Origin: Streptomyces hygroscopicus subsp. hygroscopicus
GTDB taxonomy: Bacteria > Actinomycetota > Actinomycetes > Streptomycetales > Streptomycetaceae
Direction: 5' to 3'
Assembly: GCF_030269125.1 (NCBI RefSeq)
Contig: NZ_BSSM01000002.1
Coordinates: 1 to 64,000, forward strand
DNA length: 64,000 nt
The notes below the pieces were generated by a model. That model was given only the letters and a program-made list of their open reading frames with translations, ran no database searches and was not told where the DNA came from. Every line of letters starts with the position of its first letter. Within the stretch, counting starts at the first letter, position 1. Below are positions 1 through 8,098 of this stretch, piece after piece. The position numbers were made by a program, and so were the translations under genes.

Positions 1-119
1 TGCCCACGTGTTACTCACCCGTTCGCCACTAATCCACCCCGAAGGGCTTCATCGTTCGACTTGCATGTGTTAAGCACGCCGCCAGCGTTCGTCCTGAGCC
101 AGGATCAAACTCTCCGTGA
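1..119 (-). rRNA. rrs: 16S ribosomal RNA, 5' end only (partial)
   Basis: The complement of this stretch reads as the canonical actinobacterial 16S start: a short TTCACGGAG lead-in, the universal 27F primer site (GAGTTTGATCCTGGCTCAG) and the GACGAACGCTGGCGGCG block. Only about the first 120 nucleotides are present, because the gene continues beyond the left edge. It is transcribed leftward, away from the rest of the window. The exact mature 5' end could be off by one or two bases. Confidence 0.97.
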
Positions 120-648
120 ATGTTTACTCGGCCGAAAAACAATTCAGCCGGTGACACACTCTGAAGAGCGGAACGACCGGAGGAATAGTCCGATCGTTCA
201 CAGCGTCCTCGCTGTGTTTTTTCAAAGGAACCTCGACCATCGGTGATCCGATGGACGGGGTATCAACATATCTGGCGTTGACTTTTGGCACGCTGTTGAG
301 TTCTCAAGGAACGGTCGCTTCCTTTGTACTCACCCTCTCGGGCTTTCCTCCGGGCTTCCCTTCGGTGTTTCCGACTCTATCAGATCCTTTCGGCTCCGAT
401 TCCCGGTCGGCGGGTTTGTCTCGGGGTTTTCGGCTTTCGCCGTGGCCCTTTCGACATTCACTACGTTAGCTCATTCCCTCTGGGGCTCATAATCGAGTCC
501 CTCGGGTTCGAATTTGGGCGCGTGAAAGCGTCGAAAACGACCCCGGTGAAGGGGTGAGTCTGGGTAGTGGGTTGGCCGCTCCGGCTGCAGGCGATCGCCG
601 TACCCGGTTCAGCGGCTCGGGATACATTACGCACCTTCGGGGGCCGAG
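120..648 (-). promoter_or_regulatory. rRNA operon leader and promoter region
   Basis: About 530 bp with no credible gene lies between the 16S gene and the DNA glycosylase. On the minus strand it carries a boxA-like antitermination element (CTTGAGAACTCAAC, complement of 295-308), a short hairpin with CCATCGG/CCGATGG arms (237-243 and 248-254), and a plausible -10 hexamer TAGAGT (complement of 374-379). Streptomyces rRNA operons typically have several tandem promoters here. I could not assign convincing -35 boxes, so individual promoters are not called. Confidence 0.7.
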
Positions 649-1299
649 TCAACTTCGCCTGCGCCTCGGCACGTGGGCCCGGTAGGGGCTCACCGTCGGG
701 TCGTCGGCCACCCAGTAGCGCCAGGGGTGGACGTCGCCGTTCCCTCCCTCGCCCGCGACCCCGGTGCGCGGACCGCTCCGCACCTGCTCGGCGGGGACGG
801 GGGTGCCGGTCAGTATCCGCAGCGGGGTCTCGCCCGCGGTGCAGGCGTCCGTGCCGTCCAGGGAGCGGTCGACCTCCAGCGCGGTGGCCAGGCGGGCCGG
901 GCCTTTGGCCAGTTCCTTGTCGTCGCGGGCCGTGGGCCGGCGCTCGCGGGCCAGCTCCGCGCCTTCGACGACCTCGCCCGCCCGCAGGAGTACGGCGCTC
1001 GCCCTGCCCTCGGGTCCGCAGACGAGGTTCATGCAGTGCCACATGCCGTAGGTGAAGTAGACGTACACATGTCCGGGCTCGCCGAACATCACCGCGTTGC
1101 GGGCGGTGCGGCCGCGGTAGGCGTGGGAACCGGGGTCGTTCGGGCCGTCGTACGCCTCGACCTCCGTGAGGCGCAGCGCGATCGGGCCGTCGGACGTCGT
1201 GCGCACCAGGACGCGGCCGAGGAGGTCGGGTGCGACGTCGAGGACCGGGCGGTCGAAGAAGCTCCGAGGCAGTGGCATACGGTCCGGGGGCGCGATCAT
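649..1299 (-). CDS. 3-methyladenine DNA glycosylase (AAG/MPG family)
   Basis: Encodes 216 residues of the alkyladenine DNA glycosylase fold, which flips out and excises alkylated purines in base excision repair in the cytosol. The family core is visible: the EVEAY block holding the catalytic glutamate (E48), followed by [13 protein letters not shown] and the [13 protein letters not shown] strand that forms the lesion pocket. The length matches bacterial members. The ATG at 1299 was chosen because similarity begins right after it; a second ATG at 1278 is nearly as good and neither has a strong ribosome site. It stands alone, divergent from the Spo0M-like gene. Confidence 0.93.
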   Translation of the reverse strand: MIAPPDRMPLPRSFFDRPVLDVAPDLLGRVLVRTTSDGPIALRLTEVEAYDGPNDPGSHAYRGRTARNAVMFGEPGHVYVYFTYGMWHCMNLVCGPEGRASAVLLRAGEVVEGAELARERRPTARDDKELAKGPARLATALEVDRSLDGTDACTAGETPLRILTGTPVPAEQVRSGPRTGVAGEGGNGDVHPWRYWVADDPTVSPYRAHVPRRRRS

Positions 1300-1411
1300 G
1301 CCGTCCGAGGGTAGTCCACGGGGATGGTCCGGACGGGTCGCGGCCGGGGCGGAACCGGCCACGGACGGATCGCGTTTGTAGGGGCGAGGTCCGTTCGTAA
1401 AGGGAGAGTCA

Positions 1412-2194
1412 ATGGCGTTCAAGAAGCTGCTCGCGAGCCTCGGGGCCGGCGGTGCCTCGGTCGAGACGGTGCTGACCGAGGTGAATGTCGTACCGGGCGG
1501 CGTGGTCCAGGGCGAGGTGCGGATCCAGGGAGGTTCCGTGGCCCAGGCCATCGAGGGGCTGTCCGTCGGCCTTCAGGCGCGGGTCGAGGTCGAGAGCGGC
1601 GACCAGGAGTACAAGCAGGACGTCGAGTTCACCAAGGTGCGGCTCGGCGGTGCCTTCGAGCTCCAGGCCGGTGCGGTGCACGCGGTGCCGTTCGGGCTGG
1701 AGATCCCCTGGGAGACGCCGGTGACCATGATCGACGGCCAGGCGCTGCGCGGGATGCACATCGGGGTGACGACCGAACTGGCGATCGCCCGTGCCGTGGA
1801 CTCCGGCGACCTGGACCCGATCAACGTGCACCCGCTGCCGGCGCAGCAGGCGATCCTGGACGCGTTCATCCAGCTCGGCTTCCGCTTCAAGAACGCCGAC
1901 CTGGAGCGCGGCCACATCCGGGGTACCCGGCAGCGGCTGCCGTTCTACCAGGAGATCGAGTTCTACCCGCCGTCCCAGTACCGGGGCCTGAACCAGGTCG
2001 AGCTGAGCTTCGTGGCGGACGAGCACGCCATGGACGTCGTACTGGAGATGGACAAGAAGGCGGGGCTGTTCAGCGAGGGCTCGGACACCTACCGGTCCTT
2101 CCAGGTGGGTCACCACGACTGGCAGGGGACCGATTGGGCGGCGTACCTCAACCAGTGGCTGTCCGAGGTCGGCAGCAAGCGCAACTGGCTCTAG
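1412..2194 (+). CDS. Spo0M-like sporulation control protein
   Basis: A 260-residue cytosolic protein of the SpoOM/Spo0M family (arrestin-like beta-sandwich). It opens with the family-typical basic helix [11 protein letters not shown] followed by a VETVL...PGGVVQGEV strand. In Bacillus, Spo0M influences sporulation and cell morphology; its role in streptomycetes is not well defined. The start is well supported by a GGGAGAG ribosome site about 5 nt upstream of ATG. It runs in the same direction as the PEBP-like gene 44 bp downstream and may share a transcript with it. The length is normal and no signal peptide is seen. Confidence 0.88.
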   Translation: MAFKKLLASLGAGGASVETVLTEVNVVPGGVVQGEVRIQGGSVAQAIEGLSVGLQARVEVESGDQEYKQDVEFTKVRLGGAFELQAGAVHAVPFGLEIPWETPVTMIDGQALRGMHIGVTTELAIARAVDSGDLDPINVHPLPAQQAILDAFIQLGFRFKNADLERGHIRGTRQRLPFYQEIEFYPPSQYRGLNQVELSFVADEHAMDVVLEMDKKAGLFSEGSDTYRSFQVGHHDWQGTDWAAYLNQWLSEVGSKRNWL

Positions 2195-2238
2195 GCTTCG
2201 CTCTGTTCTTTCCAGATCATCGATCAGGAGGTACCAAG

Positions 2239-2778
2239 GTGACCGAGCTCAAGCGGCGGCCGCTCCCCCATGACTTCCATCCGCCGGTGCCGTCGTTCAC
2301 GGTGACGAGCGCGGACGTCCAGGAGGGCGCGACGCTGAAGGGCGCTCAGGTCTATGCGGACGGGAACACCTCGCCGCACCTGCGGTGGGAGGGTTTCCCG
2401 CCGGAGACCAAGAGCTTCGCCGTGACCTGCTACGACCCCGACGCGCCCACCGGCAGCGGGTTCTGGCACTGGGTTCTGTTCGACATCCCGGCCTCGGTGA
2501 CGGAGCTGCCCGCGGGTGCGGCGAGCGGCAAGTTCGAGGGCCTGCCCGAGGGCGCCGTGCACGCGCGCAACGACTACGGGACGCGGGACTTCGGCGGCGC
2601 CGCTCCGCCGCCCGGTGACGGCCCGCACCGTTATGTGTTCACGGTGTACGCGGTGGACCAGGAGAAGCTGGGTCCTGACGCGGACGCCTCGCCGGCCTTC
2701 GTCGGGTTCAACCTGCGGTTCCACGCGATCGCGCGGGCGCAGCTCATCGGCGAGTACGAGAACACCGAGCAGGGCTGA
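2239..2778 (+). CDS. YbhB/YbcL family Raf kinase inhibitor-like protein (PEBP)
   Basis: Encodes 179 residues of the phosphatidylethanolamine-binding protein family. Signature segments are the [15 protein letters not shown] block (the DPDxP and HW ligand-site elements), ARNDYG and [11 protein letters not shown], in the usual order. The GTG start at 2239 is placed by an AGGAGG ribosome site seven bases upstream; an open frame reaches further upstream but overlaps the Spo0M-like gene. Bacterial members are cytosolic and of unclear ligand, so function is not assigned beyond the fold. A strong terminator follows at 2818-2861. Confidence 0.92.
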   Translation: MTELKRRPLPHDFHPPVPSFTVTSADVQEGATLKGAQVYADGNTSPHLRWEGFPPETKSFAVTCYDPDAPTGSGFWHWVLFDIPASVTELPAGAASGKFEGLPEGAVHARNDYGTRDFGGAAPPPGDGPHRYVFTVYAVDQEKLGPDADASPAFVGFNLRFHAIARAQLIGEYENTEQG

Positions 2779-2817
2779 GCGCCCCGCTCGGATTGAGCCA
2801 AGCGTTCATTGAACGTT

Positions 2818-2861
2818 TGCCCGCCTCCGGTCCTGGAAGAGATCGGAGGCGGGCATTTTTT
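2818..2861 (+). terminator. Rho-independent terminator
   Basis: A 12-bp perfect stem (TGCCCGCCTCCG, 2818-2829, with CGGAGGCGGGCA, 2844-2855) is followed by a run of Ts. It sits 40 bp after the PEBP-like gene and ends that transcription unit. Confidence 0.92.
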
Positions 2862-2946
2862 ATTGCGTTGTCCATCTCGGCGCGCCCGTCCAGAGTTGAG
2901 CCAAGCCCGCCGGGGGGTGGGCAGGTGCGCACGGGAGGTGGGCTGG

Positions 2947-3453
2947 ATGCGGGACACGCTGGTGCTGAACGCGAGCTTCGAGCCGCTGTCTACGGTGACT
3001 CTGAACCGAGCCGTCGTTCTGGTGCTCCAGGACAAGGCGGTGGTCGAGCAGGCCCATCCCGAGCTGCGGATGCGCGGGGCCGACGTGGACATACCCGCGC
3101 CCCGGGTGATCAGGCTGTGCAGGTACGTACGGGTGCCGTTCCGAAGACAAGCCCCCTGGTCGCGGCGGGGGGTGCTGGTGCGGGACCGGCACCGGTGCGT
3201 GTACTGCGGGCGGCGCGCGACGACGGTGGACCACGTGGTGCCGCGGGCGCAGGGCGGCCAGGACACGTGGCTGAACACGGTGGCGGCGTGCGCGGAGGAC
3301 AATCACCGCAAGGCGGACCGGACTCCGGAGGAGGCCGGGATGACGTTGCTGCGGACGCCCTTCGAGCCGACGCCCGCGGACGCGATGCTCTTGGCTCTGG
3401 GGCAGGACGACCTGGCCGGGCTTCCCGAGTGGCTCGGGAAGGACGCGGCCTGA
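2947..3453 (+). CDS. HNH endonuclease domain protein
   Basis: A 168-residue protein. The N-terminal half (MRDTLVLNASFEPLSTV) is the conserved cap found in actinobacterial HNH proteins. The C-terminal half holds the HNH/zinc module: CVYC, then DHVVPRAQGG with the first catalytic histidine, then WLNTVAAC and DNHRK. The start is the ATG at 2947, with GGGAGG eight bases upstream; an in-frame extension to 2809 would run through the preceding terminator and is unlikely. The substrate is unknown. These genes are stable chromosomal residents rather than restriction or phage genes, and nothing around it suggests mobility. Confidence 0.9.
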   Translation: MRDTLVLNASFEPLSTVTLNRAVVLVLQDKAVVEQAHPELRMRGADVDIPAPRVIRLCRYVRVPFRRQAPWSRRGVLVRDRHRCVYCGRRATTVDHVVPRAQGGQDTWLNTVAACAEDNHRKADRTPEEAGMTLLRTPFEPTPADAMLLALGQDDLAGLPEWLGKDAA

Positions 3454-3536
3454 GTCAGCCGGGTTCTGTCCGCCGGCGGCCGCGGGATCGTGTCCGCTTG
3501 ACCGGGCGCCCGCGCCGCGCAGCCGCACGGGTACGG

Positions 3537-3562
3537 CCCCGCGCCCCTTTCGGGGCGCGGGC
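3537..3562. terminator. Bidirectional terminator between convergent genes
   Basis: A 10-bp G+C stem (CCCGCGCCCC and GGGGCGCGGG) with a TTTC loop lies between the HNH gene and the end of the SPFH gene. No long T tract is present, as is usual for Streptomyces terminators. Confidence 0.7.
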
Positions 3563-3587
3563 GGGAACCGGTGTCCAGTGGTGACCC

Positions 3588-4559
3588 CTAGTCGATGCTC
3601 GGCTTTTCGCGGCGTTCCGTCGCCGGGCCGTTGTTCTGGGCCGGGAGGGTGGCGCCGCCGTTGCCGTTGCCGCCGTTGCCGCCCAGGGGGCCGAAGTTGC
3701 CCATGGCGCCGGACAGGCCCTTGAGGGCGTCGCCGATCTCGCTGGGGACGATCCAGAGCTTGTTGGCGTCGCCCTCGGCGATCTTCGGGAGCATCTGGAG
3801 GTACTGGTAGGACAGCAGCTTCTGGTCGGGGTCGCCGGCGTGGATGGCCTCGAAGACCGTGCGGACGGCCTGGGCCTCGCCCTCGGCGCGCAGGGCGGCC
3901 GCCTTGGCCTCGCCCTCGGCGCGCAGGATCTGGGACTGCTTCTCGCCCTCGGCCGTGAGGATCGCCGCCTGCCGGGTGCCTTCCGCGGTGAGGATGGCGG
4001 CGCGCTTGTCACGGTCGGCGCGCATCTGCTTCTCCATCGAGTCCTGGATGGAGGTCGGCGGCTCGATGGCCTTCAGTTCCACGCGGTTGACGCGGATGCC
4101 CCACTTGCCCGTGGCCTCGTCCAGGACGCCGCGCAGGGCGGCGTTGATCTCCTCGCGGGAGGTCAGGGTGCGCTCCAGGTCCATGCCGCCGATGATGTTG
4201 CGCAGCGTGGTGACGGTGAGCTGCTCGATCGCCTGGATGTAGCTGGCGACCTCGTAGGTGGCCGCGCGGGCGTCCGTCACCTGGTAGTAGATGACCGTGT
4301 CGATGTTGACGACCAGGTTGTCCTGGGTGATCACCGGCTGGGGCGGGAACGGTACGACCTGTTCCCGCAGGTCGATCCGGTTGCGGATGGTGTCGATGAA
4401 CGGGACCACGATGTTCAGGCCCGCGTTCAGGGTCCGCGTGTAGCGGCCGAAGCGCTCGACGATGGCGGCGCTGGCCTGTGGGATGACCTGGATGGTCTTG
4501 ATCAGGGCGATGAAGACCAACACCACCAGAATGATCAGGACGATGATGACCGGTTCCAT
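3588..4559 (-). CDS. SPFH/Band 7 (stomatin/QmcA-like) membrane protein
   Basis: Encodes 323 residues. An N-terminal membrane anchor (residues about 3-22, rich in I/V/L) is followed by a Band 7 domain (about 25-200, with VERFGRY, PFIDTIRNRIDLREQ and the LRNIIGGMDLE helix). Next comes a heptad-like coiled coil with repeated AEGE...A units (about 195-245) and a flexible Gly/Asn-rich tail. SPFH proteins scaffold detergent-resistant membrane microdomains and often regulate membrane proteases. The gene is downstream of an NfeD gene in the same direction, the classic SPFH-NfeD pairing, which suggests a joint membrane-quality role. Confidence 0.93.
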   Translation of the reverse strand: MEPVIIVLIILVVLVFIALIKTIQVIPQASAAIVERFGRYTRTLNAGLNIVVPFIDTIRNRIDLREQVVPFPPQPVITQDNLVVNIDTVIYYQVTDARAATYEVASYIQAIEQLTVTTLRNIIGGMDLERTLTSREEINAALRGVLDEATGKWGIRVNRVELKAIEPPTSIQDSMEKQMRADRDKRAAILTAEGTRQAAILTAEGEKQSQILRAEGEAKAAALRAEGEAQAVRTVFEAIHAGDPDQKLLSYQYLQMLPKIAEGDANKLWIVPSEIGDALKGLSGAMGNFGPLGGNGGNGNGGATLPAQNNGPATERREKPSID

Positions 4560-4685
4560 CGTTTTCCCCGTACCCCTCTCCGCCTGGACGCCTTCGGACG
4601 ATCTCGTGTCCGTCGCGCGTGCCTGTTCAAAGGATCTTGCCCGTCGAGTCTGACAGACTACGGCCCAACTCGCAGGCAGGATGGC

Positions 4686-5117
4686 TCAGATGACGACCGC
4701 GGTGGCTCCTTCGATGTCCACGACGTCCACCTCCTGGCCCGCCTCGTAGGCCCGGTCGGCGTCCAGGGAGCGGGCCGACCAGATCTCTCCGGCGAGCTTG
4801 ATGCGTCCACCGGAGCCGTCGACCCGTTCCAGTACGACGGCCTGCCTGCCCTTCAACGCCTCGATGCCGGTGGCCAGTCGGGGGCTCTGCCGGCTGTGCC
4901 GGTTCGCGATCGGTCGCACGACGGCGATGAGGGCGACGGAGACGACGAGGAACGCGATCACCTGGACGACGACGCCGAGGCCGAGCGCGGCGACGACCGC
5001 GGCCGCGACGGCGCCCACCGCGAGCATGCCGAACTCGGGCATGGCGGTGACGACGAGCGGGATACCGAGCGCCGCCGCGCCGACGAGCCACCACACCCAT
5101 GCGTCGATGTCGTTCAC
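4686..5117 (-). CDS. NfeD-like membrane protein
   Basis: A 143-residue protein with two or three hydrophobic segments (about residues 8-27, 29-47 and 50-66) followed by a soluble OB-fold-like NfeD C-terminal domain (about 85-143, with LKGRQAVVLERVDGSG and YEAGQEVDVVDIEGATAVV). This is the short NfeD form, lacking the ClpP-like serine protease domain. NfeD proteins partner with SPFH proteins in membrane microdomains. The SPFH gene starts 126 bp downstream on the same strand, supporting a two-gene unit. The start is the ATG at 5117. Confidence 0.9.
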   Translation of the reverse strand: MNDIDAWVWWLVGAAALGIPLVVTAMPEFGMLAVGAVAAAVVAALGLGVVVQVIAFLVVSVALIAVVRPIANRHSRQSPRLATGIEALKGRQAVVLERVDGSGGRIKLAGEIWSARSLDADRAYEAGQEVDVVDIEGATAVVI

Positions 5118-5231
5118 GTGGTCATCGTAGGGCCACGACCGGGCGGCGGACAGGGCGCGTTGAGGGCCCCGGCCGGTTTGCGCGGGGGTCCGGTCGGGGT
5201 GGGGCAGGAGGGTGGCGCGGGGGGCGCGGGG

Positions 5232-6029
5232 TCAGGACAGGGGCAGGCCGTGGGCGGTCCAGCGGTCGCCGACCTGCTCGACCACCAGCGGGAGGCCGAA
5301 GCAGCGGGAGAGGTTGCGGGAGGTCAGCTCCAGCTCGATCGGGCCTGCGGTGAGGACCTTGCCCTGACGGATCATCAGGACGTGGGTGAAGCCGGGGGCG
5401 ATCTCCTCGACGTGGTGGGTGACCATGATCATCGAGGGCGCGATGGGGTCGCGGGCGAGCCGGCCGAGGCGGCGGACGAGGTCCTCGCGGCCGCCGAGGT
5501 CGAGGCCGGCGGCGGGCTCGTCCAGGAGGAGCAGCTCGGGGTCGCTCATCAGGGCGCGGGCGATGAGGGTGCGCTTGCGCTCGCCCTCGGAGAGGGTGCC
5601 GAAGCGGCGGTCGAGGTAGTCGCTCATGCCCAGGCGGTCGAGGAAGGCGCGGGCGCGCTCCTCGTCCACGTCCTCGTACTCCTCGTGCCAGGCGGCGGTC
5701 ATGCCGTAGGCGGCGGTGAGGACCGTCTGGAGGACGGTCTGGCGCTTGGGGAGCTTCTCGGCGAGGGCGATGCCGGCCACGCCGACGCGCGGGCGCAGCT
5801 CGAAGACGTCGGTGCCGGCCTTGCCCAGGGTCTCGCCGAGGATGGTGACGGAGCCCTTGGTGGGGTAGAGGTAGCTGGAGGCGACGTTCAGGAGGGTGGT
5901 CTTGCCGGCGCCGTTCGGGCCGAGGATGACCCAGCGCTCGCCCTCCTTCACCGACCAGGAGACCTGGTCCACCAGAGCCCGGCCCTCGCGGACCACGGAT
6001 ACGTCCTGAAGCTCCAGAACATCGCTCAT
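5232..6029 (-). CDS. Stand-alone ABC transporter ATP-binding protein
   Basis: Encodes 265 residues with one complete ATPase domain: Walker A GPNGAGKTT (residues 37-45), a Q-loop-region segment, a signature written LSEGERKR instead of LSGGQ, Walker B LLLLDEP and the switch VTHH. No permease or binding protein gene is adjacent. Single-domain ATPases of this kind are related to the molybdate-associated ModF/YlmA type, and both partner and substrate are unknown. It faces the 6180 gene divergently across 150 bp. The signature motif deviation probably still supports ATP hydrolysis, since glutamate variants exist in the family. Confidence 0.9.
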   Translation of the reverse strand: MSDVLELQDVSVVREGRALVDQVSWSVKEGERWVILGPNGAGKTTLLNVASSYLYPTKGSVTILGETLGKAGTDVFELRPRVGVAGIALAEKLPKRQTVLQTVLTAAYGMTAAWHEEYEDVDEERARAFLDRLGMSDYLDRRFGTLSEGERKRTLIARALMSDPELLLLDEPAAGLDLGGREDLVRRLGRLARDPIAPSMIMVTHHVEEIAPGFTHVLMIRQGKVLTAGPIELELTSRNLSRCFGLPLVVEQVGDRWTAHGLPLS

Positions 6030-6179
6030 GAGCGCGTTGTCTCCCCTTGCAGTGTGGCCGGTCTCGGCTGTCGCGTACGCCTGTGGCGCGGTCCGCCGCG
6101 CCGGTGGGCACGGCCCATATGAAATCTACGCCACCAGCGCGCCGGTCCATTCCATCGGTCCGGTCCTTAGGGTGGGGGC

Positions 6180-6968
6180 ATGCTCACGGAACCGCGTTCA
6201 GGACGCCTCGCCGCTTGGGGAAACGCCCTCTTGGCCGGACTTGTCTCTCCGGATGACGCCGCGCTCGCCATTGTGGGTGAGGACACGGTCCACCGGGTGG
6301 CGGGGCTGCCCGGGGAGACCGCGCCGGTGGGGCTCACGCTCGCGCTGGGGCGGCTGCGGGCGCTGGGCGCGACGGGGCTGCGGGTGGCGCTGCCGGCGCC
6401 CGGTCATCCGCTGGGGCTCAGCGGGCCGCCGGAGTTCAACGCGCGGGCGCTGGAGGCGGAGGAGGCGGTGATCTGCTTCGGCGCCGCGTTCGGGCTGGTC
6501 CCGGAGGTGTACGAGGCCGGACCCGCGGGTGATGTGCACGCCGAGGTCGTCTGGCACGCCCTGCCGGTCCGGGAGGCCCCGCCCGCGGACGTGCCCTCCC
6601 TGGGCGAGGCGGAGCGCGAACTGGCGGAGGCCCTGCGCGAGGCGACGGCGGTGCTGGCCCGGCTGGACGTCGCCGCCTCCGGGCCGGCGGCCGAGGCCGC
6701 GATCGACGCGTACCGGGCGAGGGCGGAGGCCGGCCGGGAGGTCCTGGCCCCGGGCTACCCGCCCCGCGCGGCCCGCGTCCTGGAGCTGGCCCAGCGCATC
6801 GCCCTGCTGATCTCGCTGGCCCACGACCACGGCCACGGTGCCGCGGTGACGGCCTCCGAGATGGCCGCACGCGCGCAGGCGCTGCGCCCGGTGGAGCGGA
6901 CGGCGCGGCGGGCGCAGGTGGCGGCGTACAACTCGATGGTGGAGGAGAGGGAGCGGAGGGTCCGGTGA
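6180..6968 (+). CDS. Conserved actinobacterial hypothetical protein
   Basis: A 262-residue soluble protein, Ala/Leu/Arg-rich and mostly helical. The N-terminal half (to about 130) contains LALGRLRALGATGLRVALPAPG and looks like a mixed alpha/beta domain. The second half is helical, with a conserved-looking RVLELAQRIALLISLAHDHGHGAAVTASEM segment. No catalytic motif or signal peptide is recognised. The ATG at 6180 has GGTGGGGG just upstream. It is monocistronic, with its own terminator at 7001-7028. I recognise it only as the kind of conserved protein found across streptomycetes, and no function is offered. Confidence 0.8.
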   Translation: MLTEPRSGRLAAWGNALLAGLVSPDDAALAIVGEDTVHRVAGLPGETAPVGLTLALGRLRALGATGLRVALPAPGHPLGLSGPPEFNARALEAEEAVICFGAAFGLVPEVYEAGPAGDVHAEVVWHALPVREAPPADVPSLGEAERELAEALREATAVLARLDVAASGPAAEAAIDAYRARAEAGREVLAPGYPPRAARVLELAQRIALLISLAHDHGHGAAVTASEMAARAQALRPVERTARRAQVAAYNSMVEERERRVR

Positions 6969-7000
6969 TCTCGCTCGCGGCGGCCGGCTGACAAAGGGAC

Positions 7001-7028
7001 GGGCCCCCCGGGTGGATCCGGGGGGCCC
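7001..7028. terminator. Bidirectional terminator
   Basis: An 11-bp perfect stem GGGCCCCCCGG/CCGGGGGGCCC (7001-7011 and 7018-7028) lies between the convergent hypothetical gene and the chaplin gene. Confidence 0.85.
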
Positions 7029-7047
7029 GAGCCTCGGTCGAGGTGCC

Positions 7048-7287
7048 TCAGTGGTTGAGGCTGGTGTTGCCGAAGGCCGGGTTCAGGACACCGATGACGC
7101 TGACGCTGTCGCCGTTCGCGTTCACCGGGACGTGGACCGGCGCCTGGATAGTGTTGCCCGAGACCACGCCCGGGGACTGCACGGCCGCGCCGCCCGCCTC
7201 GCTCTGGGCGGAGGCCAGGCCGGCACCGGCGGCCAGCAGGCCACCCGCCACCATCGTCACAGCCGCTGCCTTCTTCAGGTTCTTCAC
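7048..7287 (-). CDS. chpE: Short chaplin lacking cysteines (ChpE-like)
   Basis: Encodes 79 residues. A Sec signal peptide (basic VKNLKKAAA start, hydrophobic AVTMVAGGLLAAGAG, cleavage near ASA|Q) is followed by one chaplin domain (about 40 residues) with the family phrases SPGVVSGN, VHVPVNANGDSVSVIG and LNPAFGN. Chaplins coat aerial hyphae as amyloid-like surface-active fibres. The two cysteines present in most chaplins are replaced here (NANGDS and FGNTS), which is the hallmark of S. coelicolor ChpE. The GTG start at 7287 is preferred because AGAGGGG precedes it by about 7 nt and the signal peptide begins there; a longer frame to 7371 would bury the signal. It follows the response regulator gene direction but across about 170 bp. 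Confidence 0.94.
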   Translation of the reverse strand: MKNLKKAAAVTMVAGGLLAAGAGLASAQSEAGGAAVQSPGVVSGNTIQAPVHVPVNANGDSVSVIGVLNPAFGNTSLNH

Positions 7288-7456
7288 TTTCAACCCCTCT
7301 GGAACGTTCACCACGGCGGTTCTCCGTGGCACGCACTGGAGAACGCCGGGGATCGCCAGGAGATGCGCCAACCGAGTGACATTCCCACGACGGTATGAAT
7401 CTCAGCCCGGATCGGAACCTCGGCGAGCGGCGGGGTGTAGTGCGGGCGAGGGCGGT

Positions 7457-8098
7457 TCAGCCGCTCACCCCGTGCCGAACGGCCCACAGCGCGGCCTGTG
7501 TGCGGTCGGCGAGGTCGAGCTTCATCAGGATGTTCGAGACATGCGTCTTGACGGTCTTCTCCGACAGCACCAGCGCACGGGCGATCTCCCGGTTCGAGCG
7601 GCCGTCCGCGATCAGGCCGAGCACCTCACGCTCCCGCTCGGTGAGCGAACCGCCCCTGCCCTGACCGGAGTTCGCCTCCTCCTGGGAAAGCAGCGCGCCC
7701 GCGACCTCGGGCTGGAGCAGGATGTGCCCGGCATGCACGGAGCGGATGGCGCCGGCGAGGGCGTCGGGGTCCACGTCCTTGTACACGTACCCGGCGGCAC
7801 CCGCGCGCAGGGCGGGCACGACGGTGCGCTTCTCGGTGAAACTGGTGACGATCAGCACCCGTGCGGGGTTGTCGAGTTCGCGCAGCCTGCGCAGGGCGTC
7901 GATGCCGTCCATGCCCGGCATCTTGACGTCCATGAGGACGACGTCGGGCCGCAGCTCCTCGGCGCGGGCCACGCCCTCCGCGCCGTCGGCCGCCTCGCCG
8001 ACGACGGCTATGTCCTCCTGCACCTCCAGGAAGGTCCGCAGGCCCCGGCGGACGACCTGGTGGTCGTCGACGAGCAGCACCTTGATGGGATCAGCCAC
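7457..8098 (-). CDS. NarL/LuxR-family response regulator
   Basis: A 213-residue response regulator. The receiver domain (1-120) has acidic pocket DD at 11-12, phospho-acceptor D57 in VVLMDVKMPG, T/S in VTSF and K in YVYKD. The C-terminal LuxR-type HTH (about 148-210) contains LTEREREVLGLIADGRSNREIA and SEKTVKTHVSNIL. It is a cytosolic transcription factor. It overlaps the upstream histidine kinase by 8 bp, so kinase and regulator are co-translated and almost certainly cognate. Targets are unknown; the adjacent chaplin gene is a natural candidate but nothing in the sequence proves it. Confidence 0.95.
   Translation of the reverse strand: MADPIKVLLVDDHQVVRRGLRTFLEVQEDIAVVGEAADGAEGVARAEELRPDVVLMDVKMPGMDGIDALRRLRELDNPARVLIVTSFTEKRTVVPALRAGAAGYVYKDVDPDALAGAIRSVHAGHILLQPEVAGALLSQEEANSGQGRGGSLTEREREVLGLIADGRSNREIARALVLSEKTVKTHVSNILMKLDLADRTQAALWAVRHGVSG

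Noticed and set aside
500..530. A GGTTCGAATTT string resembling a tRNA T-arm
   Set aside because: No acceptor, D or anticodon stem can be formed around it; it is part of the rRNA leader.
2947..3453. HNH gene as part of a restriction or phage module
   Set aside because: No methyltransferase, integrase or phage gene lies nearby; flanking genes are ordinary chromosomal ones.
3840..6122. A 760-codon open frame on the plus strand opposite the SPFH, NfeD and ABC genes
   Set aside because: It is the antisense shadow of three well-supported genes; its text is low-complexity Gly/Asp/Ala/Arg with no domain or start signal.
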